Shown here one piece after another: positions 1 to 4,454 of a stretch of 5,250 nt of DNA. Below the pieces are notes generated by a model that made no database searches, had not been told where the DNA came from, and saw nothing but the letters and a program-made list of their open reading frames with translations. A program made the position numbers and the translations under genes. Position 1 is the stretch's first letter, and each line of letters begins with the position of its first letter. Source of the stretch: Deltaproteobacteria bacterium (GTDB lineage Bacteria > Desulfobacterota > Desulfobacteria > Desulfobacterales > JAFDCJ01); the NCBI GenBank assembly GCA_024277475.1, contig JAJRVC010000631.1, positions 1 to 5,250 on the forward strand. The letters run 5' to 3'.

Positions 1-49
1 ATTTCAACGAATAAAGACCTTTTTGATCCATTTCATACCAAAAGGTCAT
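1..49 (-). CDS. Possible 5' end of a further leftward gene (partial)
   Basis: An ATG at 49-47 on the minus strand opens a frame reading MTFWYEMDQKGLYSLK with no stop before the window edge. It would start 10 nt after the stop of the gene at 60-293, a spacing usual for operon partners. No convincing Shine-Dalgarno sequence precedes it, and only 16 codons are visible, so no family can be named. It competes with the reading of 16-47 as a terminator hairpin. Low confidence. Confidence 0.3.
   Translation of the reverse strand, partial: MTFWYEMDQKGLYSLK
16..47 (-). terminator. Candidate weak terminator: 8-bp inverted repeat
   Basis: GACCTTTT at 16-23 and AAAAGGTC at 40-47 are perfect complements separated by 16 nt. 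Read leftward, the second arm is followed by TTTATT, a short T-run, just after the end of the 60-293 gene. The loop is long and the stem is AT-rich, so termination would be weak. If the frame starting at 49 is real, this repeat is inside coding sequence instead. Confidence 0.28.
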
Positions 50-59
50 CGGGTCTGTA

Positions 60-293
60 TTATGATATGCGCCCATGCAAAAAATCGCTCCAGTCTTTAG
101 ATGTAAAATTCTTATAGCGCTGGTGCCGACTATCATCTTCGGGCGGCAGTAGCCGGTTGATCTGATCAGCCATGGCGTCCAGATCCTCATTCATGCGGTC
201 CCGGATGGCCTTGATGCTCATGCGCATCAGGATCAGCTCCTGGATGGTGTCGGAGGGCGGTTTTGGGTTTGTCTTGTTTTTTTGTTTTGGCAT
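60..293 (-). CDS. Small charged hypothetical protein (77 aa)
   Basis: I do not recognise a family. The protein begins with a basic, proline-containing tail (residues 1-14, MPKQKNKTNPKPPS), followed by a predicted long amphipathic helix at about 15-50 rich in Met, Leu, Arg and Asp, which could form a coiled coil or dimer. An acidic turn (PPEDD) and a polar C-terminal part with two aromatic residues follow. No signal peptide or membrane segment is seen. The start is supported by AAGAGG at 303-298, 4 nt before the ATG. The gene is GC-rich compared with the region to its right. It lies last of three leftward genes, downstream of the GTGCAC repeats, and may have its own promoter. Its role is unknown; a small element-encoded accessory protein is the best guess. 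Confidence 0.6.
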   Translation of the reverse strand: MPKQKNKTNPKPPSDTIQELILMRMSIKAIRDRMNEDLDAMADQINRLLPPEDDSRHQRYKNFTSKDWSDFLHGRIS

Positions 294-306
294 GTAACCT
301 CTTGTT

Positions 307-312
307 ATTATA
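307..312 (-). promoter_or_regulatory. Consensus -10 box (TATAAT) before the 77-aa gene
   Basis: The minus strand carries a perfect TATAAT at 312-307. No good -35 is found 16-18 bp upstream; that place is filled by the GTGCAC repeat array, as expected for a promoter under protein control. A start about 7 nt downstream would fall near 300, inside the Shine-Dalgarno sequence, giving a very short leader. The box is also flanked by the inverted repeat CTTGT (301-305) and ACAAG (312-316). Consensus match is seen; activity is inferred. Confidence 0.4.
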
Positions 313-313
313 C

Positions 314-392
314 AAGGTGCACTAAACGACCGCTAAGTTCACCAAATGATCTCAAAATTTACTAAGGTGCACCAAATAACCGCAAAGTGCAC
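314..392. repeat. Iteron-like array of GTGCAC-centred repeats
   Basis: Degenerate units of about 20-21 bp repeat here: AAGGTGCACTAAACGACCGC at 314-333, AAGTTCACCAAATGATCTCA at 335-354, a short remnant at 355-363, AAGGTGCACCAAATAACCGC at 364-383, and AAGTGCAC at 385-392. The palindromic core GTGCAC occurs exactly at 318-323, 368-373 and 387-392, with TTCACC at 338-343. Core spacings are 20, 30 and 19 bp, close to 2, 3 and 2 DNA turns, so bound proteins would sit on one face of the helix. This suits an operator array, perhaps for the RHH-like protein encoded just to the right, or replication/excision iterons. Which protein binds is not shown by the sequence. Confidence 0.7.
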
Positions 393-410
393 GTGACAGG
401 GCAAAAAAAA

Positions 411-692
411 TCATGATAACCTTTTAAGAAAATCAGTTAGGAAATCACGATGCCTGCTCAACTTTTCACGGTACGGAAAAATACCGATATAAAAATCCAT
501 TGCATCCCGGATGAAAGAAGATGCTTTTACATTGTGTTCTCTGAATATATTTTTAAGGGCTTCTTTTTGGGTGGGTGTAAATTTGACGTTATATCCATCG
601 TCGCCGATGGATTCATTCTCAGCGGCACTTCGATAGATATTGATATTTCTGATGGTGTTTTTAGAAAATATGAGCTTGAGCTGTTCGGACAT
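411..692 (-). CDS. Ribbon-helix-helix-like small regulator (93 aa)
   Basis: Residues 35-69 fit the ribbon-helix-helix pattern: a short strand (NVKFTP), a first helix (TQKEALKNIFREH), a turn, and a second helix (ASSFIRDAMDFYI) with the 'S-x-F-I-R-x-A' look of CopG/Arc-type DNA-binding proteins. Such proteins dimerise and bind repeated operators, commonly their own. Residues 1-34 are a polar extension, and 70-93 a basic tail. The start is supported by AGAGG, 5 nt before the ATG; that motif overlaps the stop of the upstream XRE gene, so the two are probably co-transcribed and translationally coupled. The GTGCAC repeat array begins about 20 bp past its stop and is an obvious candidate target. The family assignment comes from pattern only, without catalytic or diagnostic residues. 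Confidence 0.62.
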   Translation of the reverse strand: MSEQLKLIFSKNTIRNINIYRSAAENESIGDDGYNVKFTPTQKEALKNIFREHNVKASSFIRDAMDFYIGIFPYREKLSRHRDFLTDFLKRLS

Positions 693-700
693 GAAAGCCT

Positions 701-958
701 CTATATTTTGTTTTCGACAGGCCCTTTTTCAAACAGTGTCTCCACCGGTACATGCCAGATTTTGGCGATTTGCTGCTGTGTTTTGCTGCTTTCTCGATCG
801 CCGTTAATTGTCAAGGTGACACTCTGCCTTGTTTTACCGATCAGCCTGGCCATATCCGGCTGGCTGACACCGGTGAGTTTGTGCAGAGCCTTGCGGATAT
901 TATTTAACGGATATCCCAGTTCTTTGAGAGCTTTGACCGCCTGAGTGTTTTGATTCAT
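701..958 (-). CDS. XRE/Ner-like helix-turn-helix regulator (85 aa)
   Basis: A single-domain DNA-binding protein. The helix-turn-helix is at about residues 31-52: VSQPDMARLIGKTRQSVTLT, with the usual small residue and turn (I40-G41) between helices and Q45-S46-V47 in the recognition helix. The C-terminal IAKIWHVPVETLF is the closing helix typical of Cro/C1-type folds, where 'the lower-order helix, then V-x-x-x-x-L-F' is common. Its size and position, first gene of the leftward operon opposite a CI-like repressor, match Cro or Ner of temperate phages, which repress or tune early transcription. The RHH-like gene follows after 8 bp. The ribosome site is weak (AAGTGA just before the ATG at 958). 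Transcription likely starts near 1051, giving a leader of about 90 nt that contains the GTTAAC palindrome. Confidence 0.82.
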   Translation of the reverse strand: MNQNTQAVKALKELGYPLNNIRKALHKLTGVSQPDMARLIGKTRQSVTLTINGDRESSKTQQQIAKIWHVPVETLFEKGPVENKI

Positions 959-984
959 TTCACTTGTATCCTATGTTGCATTGT

Positions 985-1005
985 GTTAACGGTTAACGGT
1001 TATGA
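985..1005. promoter_or_regulatory. GTTAACG repeats / 13-bp palindrome, candidate operator
   Basis: GTTAACG occurs at 985-991 and again at 992-998, then a partial third copy GTTATGA at 999-1005. The first two make a perfect 13-bp palindrome, GTTAAC-G-GTTAAC (985-997). It sits in the untranslated leader of the leftward operon, 27 bp before the XRE start. A 7-bp periodic, self-complementary site here is a good candidate for autoregulation by the XRE/Ner-like protein. Binding is inferred. Confidence 0.55.
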
Positions 1006-1039
1006 AAAATCAGCTTGTTTGATATGAATGTTTGTGTTC

Positions 1040-1060
1040 CATAAGTCACTTATACTTATG
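1040..1060. promoter_or_regulatory. ATAAGT/ACTTAT operator cluster
   Basis: ATAAGT-C-ACTTAT (1041-1053) is a perfect 13-bp palindrome, and a second ACTTAT follows directly at 1054-1059, so CATAAGT (1040-1046) also pairs with ACTTATG (1054-1060). Three half-sites therefore overlap the start region of the leftward promoter, where a bound repressor would block RNA polymerase. Likely ligand: the CI-like repressor or the XRE protein; the sequence does not say which. Confidence 0.58.
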
Positions 1061-1085
1061 ATACACGGAACCGTGAAGTTGTCAA
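1058..1085 (-). promoter_or_regulatory. Leftward early promoter (TTGACA-16-TATCAT)
   Basis: On the minus strand a perfect -35 box TTGACA (1085-1080) is followed by 16 bp and then TATCAT (1063-1058), five of six matches to the -10 consensus. Transcription would start near 1051 and run into the XRE and RHH-like genes. The spacer holds a perfect palindrome and the initiation region holds ATAAGT half-sites, so the promoter looks strong but tightly repressed, as a phage early promoter would be. Confidence 0.72.
1064..1075. promoter_or_regulatory. CACGG-AA-CCGTG palindrome inside the promoter spacer
   Basis: A perfect 5+5 bp dyad, CACGGAACCGTG, lies wholly between the -35 and -10 of the leftward promoter. 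It also lies where the -35 of the rightward repressor promoter should be. A protein bound here could block the leftward promoter and contact polymerase at the rightward one, the arrangement known from lambda OR. Function is inferred from position and symmetry. Confidence 0.58.
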
Positions 1086-1086
1086 G

Positions 1087-1092
1087 TAAAAT
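1087..1092 (+). promoter_or_regulatory. Rightward -10 (TAAAAT) for the repressor, possibly leaderless
   Basis: TAAAAT matches five of six -10 positions. Its predicted start point (about 1098-1100) is at or within a few nucleotides of the repressor ATG at 1102, and there is no purine-rich ribosome site before that ATG. A leaderless or near-leaderless transcript, as for lambda cI from PRM, would explain this. No consensus -35 is present, suggesting dependence on an activator bound at 1064-1075. Confidence 0.42.
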
Positions 1093-1101
1093 TTTCACGA
1101 T

Positions 1102-1680
1102 ATGATGGATATTGAAAAAATAATTGCCCGCGTTAAGAAATTTAAATCATTAAAGCGTGATTCCGATGTTGCTGATCTGTTAGGTGATTCACCAACCAAT
1201 TTCAGCAACAAAAAAAAGCGTGAGACACTTATCGCATCGTTTATAAATTGGGGAATAAATGAAAACGTGAATTTGCACTGGCTTCTGACTGGTGAAGAAA
1301 ACCAATCCAAAAGTTCAAAAGCAGAAATGGAAGTGCATGACCCTATCCGCCAGTATGGCCGGCCCAAAATTCATCATGAATTACTTGAAAAATTTTCTAA
1401 AATTCCGGAGGAAATGGGTTTTAAAACCGCTTTGAATCAACTTGCGGATATTTTTCTATCCGGGGACACCGGGCTCATAAATGCCATATCAGCCAACCTC
1501 GATCAATTTTCCCGAAATGCTGCGCTGCAGAATGAAATTAAAAACCTAAATATACGGATGAATGAGTTGGAAAAAATAATTCTCAGGAAAGATCGCCGCG
1601 AACAGAACATAGGCCCGCCAGAGGGCGTTGACGAACGCCGATCGGGGACGGATAGAAGGGGGATCGACACAGGGAAATAA
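1102..1680 (+). CDS. CI-like phage repressor, without peptidase domain (192 aa)
   Basis: The first 66 residues fit the bacteriophage CI repressor helix-turn-helix family: a leading helix (IEKIIARVKKF), a helix-turn-helix at about 21-40 (SDVADLLGDSPTNFSNKKKR), a third helix (LIASFINWGINEN) and the closing LHWLLTGEE, a signature of this fold. Residues 93-135 are helical and include SGDTGLINAISANL; 136-162 form a likely coiled coil for oligomerisation; the tail has DERRSGTDRRG (177-187). No LexA/S24-type Ser-Lys peptidase domain is visible, so RecA-stimulated self-cleavage is unlikely and induction must work otherwise. Start at 1102 (a second ATG follows at 1105); no Shine-Dalgarno is seen, consistent with a leaderless message. 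It is divergent from the XRE-RHH operon and probably represses it through the palindromes at 1040-1075. Confidence 0.8.
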   Translation: MMDIEKIIARVKKFKSLKRDSDVADLLGDSPTNFSNKKKRETLIASFINWGINENVNLHWLLTGEENQSKSSKAEMEVHDPIRQYGRPKIHHELLEKFSKIPEEMGFKTALNQLADIFLSGDTGLINAISANLDQFSRNAALQNEIKNLNIRMNELEKIILRKDRREQNIGPPEGVDERRSGTDRRGIDTGK

Positions 1681-1681
1681 A

Positions 1682-1715
1682 AGGACCTGGTCGACCATCG
1701 GGTCGTTCAGGTCTT
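1682..1715 (+). terminator. Strong hairpin directly after the repressor stop
   Basis: Starting 2 nt after the stop codon, AGGACCTGG (1682-1690) pairs with TCAGGTCTT (1707-1715) and CGACC (1692-1696) pairs with GGTCG (1701-1705) around the loop ATCG, with one T-T mismatch and two G-U pairs: 14 paired positions. The following bases (ATCTGCAGG) are not a U-run, so it is an imperfect intrinsic terminator. It could also serve as a 3' stabilising structure for the repressor mRNA. Confidence 0.55.
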
Positions 1716-1724
1716 ATCTGCAGG

Positions 1725-1752
1725 TTGAGAAATTGTTTGTTCTGTTTATACT
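1725..1752 (+). promoter_or_regulatory. Likely promoter of the pilin-lectin gene (TTGAGA-16-TATACT)
   Basis: TTGAGA at 1725-1730 and TATACT at 1747-1752 each match five of six consensus positions, with 16 bp between. Transcription would begin near 1759 and give a leader of roughly 45 nt ending in a good ribosome site. It lies after the hairpin, so the big gene is probably transcribed independently of the repressor, even in the lysogenic or integrated state. Confidence 0.52.
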
Positions 1753-1794
1753 ATTGTCCGCATCAATAACTTTTTCAAGACAGGGAAACACTAT

Positions 1795-1800
1795 GAGGAG
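1795..1800 (+). promoter_or_regulatory. Ribosome binding site that fixes a TTG start
   Basis: GAGGAG lies 5 nt before TTG at 1806. An in-frame TGA at 1794-1796 blocks any longer version, and the next in-frame ATG falls at residue 31, within the membrane helix. TTG is therefore the only conventional start that keeps the prepilin leader. Confidence 0.75.
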
Positions 1801-1805
1801 CGATA

Positions 1806-3920
1806 TTGATTGATTGTGATCAAAAGGTCTCCAGTGGCAGTGTCCTTGTATATCTCGTAGTTTTAATCTTAATTTTCGGCATCCTTGGGGCGGCCATGGT
1901 GTCCCTGTTTACGACGTCCTCCACCAGTTCGGCAACTCGCAATGATGCCAGGCGAGCCTTTTACATGGCAGAATCCGCAGTGCGATATGCCTTTAGTGAA
2001 CTGCGTCACTCAAGTTTTTCCCCCGCCGTTTTCAATGCACTCAATACGACAACCTATAACGCCAAAGACGCCGAAAGCTTCACTATCAATGCGTTCAGCC
2101 CCTGGTTTGCTTCAGCCAAGCTTCAAATATTGTCGGCTGGCAATATATTGGAACTGACAGTGCCGACAGGGAAAATACCGCCGGGATTTACCATTCCTGA
2201 CGGTTCACGCATTATCAATTTTGAATATACAGATCCAACTATTGACGGGGCGAAAAGTCAAATTGCAAATTATACAAGAATCGATGATAGAACGCTGCAG
2301 CTTACTGTTTCAGATCAATTTAATGCAGCCAAAGGCGAAAGGGTCTGTTTGCTGTTCAGTCCCTCGCACGACCATATCGTTTCCCAAGATGGTGACCTCT
2401 ATGTGGATAGTGTCGTTAAAGATTTCTTCCCACCCTTTAATGGTGCAATTAAAATAAACGGGTTTGATTATTCGTATTATCGGTTGATCGATGAGACGGA
2501 GAACAGTCGGGTTAAGCTGACAAATCTGACTAAGTTTCCTCGGCGGAGCGAACTAATATTATTTACATTAAACATCAGCCAGGCAAACGATTTAATCATT
2601 TTATCTCCCAGAAATTACATGGTAATTCCAACAGGCATGTTCGCATCATCAAAACCTCACGGTAATCATTATGAATACAGAGAAGGGCTATACGATTATG
2701 CCCCAGAAAAGCCAACCCCGCCGGATATCAATGCCGACGAATTTACCAGCAATTTTATTGAAAACGAAACAAGCCAAAGCTTTATTGGCGTGGATACCGC
2801 AGCTGATACACTCAACTTTGGTGGTGGAATGTCGCCCGGTAGCCAGATAGAATTTGCCACTGGTTGGTATAATGCCAATAAATCTATTGGCGGCAGAAAT
2901 GGTTTTTGCCAATCCGGCAGATGTTTATTTGGTCTGGGTGTACGGGTTTTCTTTATCTTGAAATTCATAAACGGGCTTCAGGGCGACGGTTTAACTTTTA
3001 CATTAATGAACTCCGAAGGCAGAGAAGTATTGCCCCCTAACAATTTATTAAACGATATCAATTCTGTTGGCGGTGATTTTGAGCTCAGTGAATTAATGGG
3101 TTACGCAGGTGACAGCCGCATGGCGGATGGCGGCTTTCTAGATCCTACCGACCCGCGGGGCATTCAGCGCCCGAAGCTGGCCATTGAATTTGACACCCAA
3201 ACGAATTTTGATCCGATATTTGAAAGCCAGCCTGAACCAAAAAATTATTGCATTGATTCGCTAAGCCTGAAAAACGATACCCGCAACGATCCATTATCCG
3301 GTAGCGGGGATGCCATACAATATGTTTTCTGGGGTGACAACGCCTTAAATGTTCCCTGTCGAAGCGCCAATCCTTCCGGCAGCGTAGACACCTATGACGA
3401 TAACAGGCATGGTACAATCGAAGCGCCGATAAATGATAAAGACATCGCCATAACATCCATTGCTGAATTGGACTCAAACGTCGTTGCCGACAACTCTAAT
3501 GACTGGTTAAACGGTAGTATTCTCAAAGGGCCATGGGCCATCCGGATTGAGATTGAGCGTGTAGAAAATCTTGATGCCGGCGGAAACTTTAATAACAGTC
3601 TCTATACAATTCGAACTTGGATAAGACAGTGTGCAACCGAGGAAGGTTCGTTTAATTGTACTGATGCAAGCATAATCGGCGCTCGTAATCCTTTTCAGAG
3701 TACCCGCTTAAAATATGATTTTGTTCCGGAGGGAGTCACACGCTTGGAGCAGCAATTTGCATTAACCGAAAATTACCATAATGCCTTTGAAAGATTTTAT
3801 TTCGGTTTTACCGGCGCCGCGGGTCCAGAAGCGTTGGATGCGGAAATCAGCCAGTTCCAGCTAAGTTTTATTCGGCTCGGAGACCCGATAGTTACAAACG
3901 ATTTAAACTGGACTCCATGA
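1806..3920 (+). CDS. PilX-type minor prepilin fused to an L-type lectin domain (704 aa)
   Basis: A predicted exported type IV pilin-like adhesin. Residues 1-11 form a short leader ending in Gly, followed by a hydrophobic helix (12-35) and ARRAFYMAESAVRYAFSELR (48-67), the AFY-x-AES pattern of PilX/GspK-like minor pilins. As in that group, position +5 after the Gly (if cleaved there) is not Glu (it is Tyr). Residues about 100-330 are strand-rich and unrecognised. Residues about 335-690 read as a legume-type lectin jelly roll: GDGLTFTLM (393-401), LAIEFDTQTNFDP (458-470), a DDNRHGT stretch (531-537) and GFTGAAG (667-673) followed by a closing strand (ISQFQLSFIR). Asp463, Asp469 and His535 are candidate metal ligands by analogy with legume lectins. 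Six cysteines here (368/373, 482/518, 609/618) may form disulfides. Likely role: sugar binding at a pilus tip or cell surface. No other pilus gene is visible nearby, which is odd beside phage-type regulators. Confidence 0.82.
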   Translation: MIDCDQKVSSGSVLVYLVVLILIFGILGAAMVSLFTTSSTSSATRNDARRAFYMAESAVRYAFSELRHSSFSPAVFNALNTTTYNAKDAESFTINAFSPWFASAKLQILSAGNILELTVPTGKIPPGFTIPDGSRIINFEYTDPTIDGAKSQIANYTRIDDRTLQLTVSDQFNAAKGERVCLLFSPSHDHIVSQDGDLYVDSVVKDFFPPFNGAIKINGFDYSYYRLIDETENSRVKLTNLTKFPRRSELILFTLNISQANDLIILSPRNYMVIPTGMFASSKPHGNHYEYREGLYDYAPEKPTPPDINADEFTSNFIENETSQSFIGVDTAADTLNFGGGMSPGSQIEFATGWYNANKSIGGRNGFCQSGRCLFGLGVRVFFILKFINGLQGDGLTFTLMNSEGREVLPPNNLLNDINSVGGDFELSELMGYAGDSRMADGGFLDPTDPRGIQRPKLAIEFDTQTNFDPIFESQPEPKNYCIDSLSLKNDTRNDPLSGSGDAIQYVFWGDNALNVPCRSANPSGSVDTYDDNRHGTIEAPINDKDIAITSIAELDSNVVADNSNDWLNGSILKGPWAIRIEIERVENLDAGGNFNNSLYTIRTWIRQCATEEGSFNCTDASIIGARNPFQSTRLKYDFVPEGVTRLEQQFALTENYHNAFERFYFGFTGAAGPEALDAEISQFQLSFIRLGDPIVTNDLNWTP

Positions 3921-4006
3921 TTCGTGCATCATAAAAATTAATTAAAGAGCATATCCATCTGGCACTTCAGCGGCCGGGAACAATTGAAACTGACGGTCGA
4001 CACTAA

Positions 4007-4306
4007 TTATTTATCAAACATCATATTTGATGAAAGTTGATTTACCTTTTTAACAGACGCAAAAATATCATATTGCGTTTTTGCCCACTCCAGGTATTCA
4101 ATACCTTCTGGAGTGGGGATCCGTTTATCATCCATAAGGCCAAGCCGGATAGCCTGCATTTTTACCTTGGAAATAAATGATTTATTAATATCCAACGCTT
4201 GTGTAATTAATTTTTGGCTCCAATATGGCTGTAACATCAGCAACGCTGTGACTATTACACGACTTTCAACGAAATCAGTCCGATTGCCGGCTTGGTTGTT
4301 TTTCAT
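4007..4306 (-). CDS. Small winged-helix-like DNA-binding protein (99 aa)
   Basis: No exact family recognised. Residues 14-56 read as three helices of a winged helix: ESRVIVTALLMLQ, SQKLITQALDI, then KSFISKVKMQAIRLGL as recognition helix, followed by the hairpin LMDDKRIPTPEGIEYLEW (57-74), where 'x-L-T/P-x-x-G' before a closing helix is common in MarR- and ArsR-like proteins. No ligand-binding or catalytic domain, signal peptide or membrane segment is present. The ATG at 4306 follows a G-run (4318-4313) that may act as an unusual ribosome site. It converges with the pilin-lectin gene and is divergent from the integrase, with a dyad in the shared upstream region, so control of its own promoter or of integrase/excision is plausible. 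Its coding sequence contains a striking hairpin (4084-4117). Confidence 0.6.
   Translation of the reverse strand: MKNNQAGNRTDFVESRVIVTALLMLQPYWSQKLITQALDINKSFISKVKMQAIRLGLMDDKRIPTPEGIEYLEWAKTQYDIFASVKKVNQLSSNMMFDK
4084..4117. repeat. Long perfect hairpin inside the winged-helix gene
   Basis: CCCACTCCAG (4084-4093) and CTGGAGTGGG (4108-4117) are perfect 10-bp complements, and GTAT (4094-4097) pairs with ATAC (4101-4104) inside them around the loop TCA, leaving a 3-nt bulge. The region encodes PTPEGIEYLEWAK, so the symmetry is built into coding sequence. It could be an RNA structure affecting the mRNA, a protein or recombinase site, or chance. Confidence 0.6.
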
Positions 4307-4318
4307 CTGCCGCCCCCC

Positions 4319-4345
4319 AGTAATTTTATTGTTTCAAATATTACT
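4319..4345. promoter_or_regulatory. Dyad between winged-helix gene and integrase
   Basis: AGTAAT (4319-4324) and ATTACT (4340-4345) are inverted repeats, with TTG/CAA (4329-4331, 4335-4337) forming an inner partial dyad. A leftward -10-like TAAAAT (4328-4323) falls inside it, upstream of the winged-helix gene. The site could be that protein's own operator. Weak evidence: symmetry and position only. Confidence 0.38.
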
Positions 4346-4382
4346 ATCGCCCAAGATGGAAAGAAGTTTAGGCATTTAATTT

Positions 4383-4454
4383 ATGTCAGTCCACCAAAGA
4401 AAAGACAGCCGCTGGGTCTGTCACCTGGAATTAATATGGCCACCACCCAACTAA
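4383..4454 (+). pseudogene. Integrase-like N-terminal fragment / upstream ORF (23 aa)
   Basis: An ATG at 4383 opens a 23-codon frame starting MSVHQRKDSRWVCHLE and ending at TAA 4452-4454, after overlapping the first 19 nt of the integrase gene in a different frame (offset 53 nt). Its first 16 residues closely resemble the integrase start MATTQLKDGRWICYYR: M, Q, KD, RW and C align without gaps, and the DNA shares GAC-xGC-CGC-TGG. The simplest reading is a decayed 5' end of a related integrase, left by duplication or by insertion of one element beside another. Alternatively it acts as a leader peptide whose translation affects integrase expression. An AGG at 4371-4373 is a possible weak ribosome site. 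Confidence 0.55.

Noticed and set aside
314..392. CRISPR array
   Set aside because: Units are degenerate, about 20 bp and contiguous with no unique spacers; operator or iteron array fits better.
450..944. Long rightward reading frame of 164 codons
   Set aside because: It lies antisense across the RHH-like and XRE genes, is rich in Cys, Ile and Phe without a sensible fold, and lacks a ribosome site; the leftward genes show clear DNA-binding domains.
1624..1639. GGCGTT-GACG-AACGCC hairpin near the repressor 3' end
   Set aside because: Short, wholly within coding sequence for the tail, no T-run; the larger hairpin at 1682-1715 is the better terminator candidate.
1628..1813. 61-codon rightward frame with a hydrophobic stretch (KLFVLFILLSASITFS)
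   Set aside because: It starts from TTG inside the repressor gene without a ribosome site, and its hydrophobic part is over the likely promoter of the next gene.
2688..3477. Several leftward reading frames opposite the pilin-lectin gene
   Set aside because: Antisense shadows of a gene with recognisable N-terminal and C-terminal domains; no ribosome sites or recognisable folds.
3921..4006. Terminator between the convergent pilin-lectin and winged-helix genes
   Set aside because: No stem followed by a T-run could be found in either direction.
4113..4379. Rightward 88-codon frame
   Set aside because: Antisense to the winged-helix-like gene; rich in Ile, Cys and Ser with no domain pattern.
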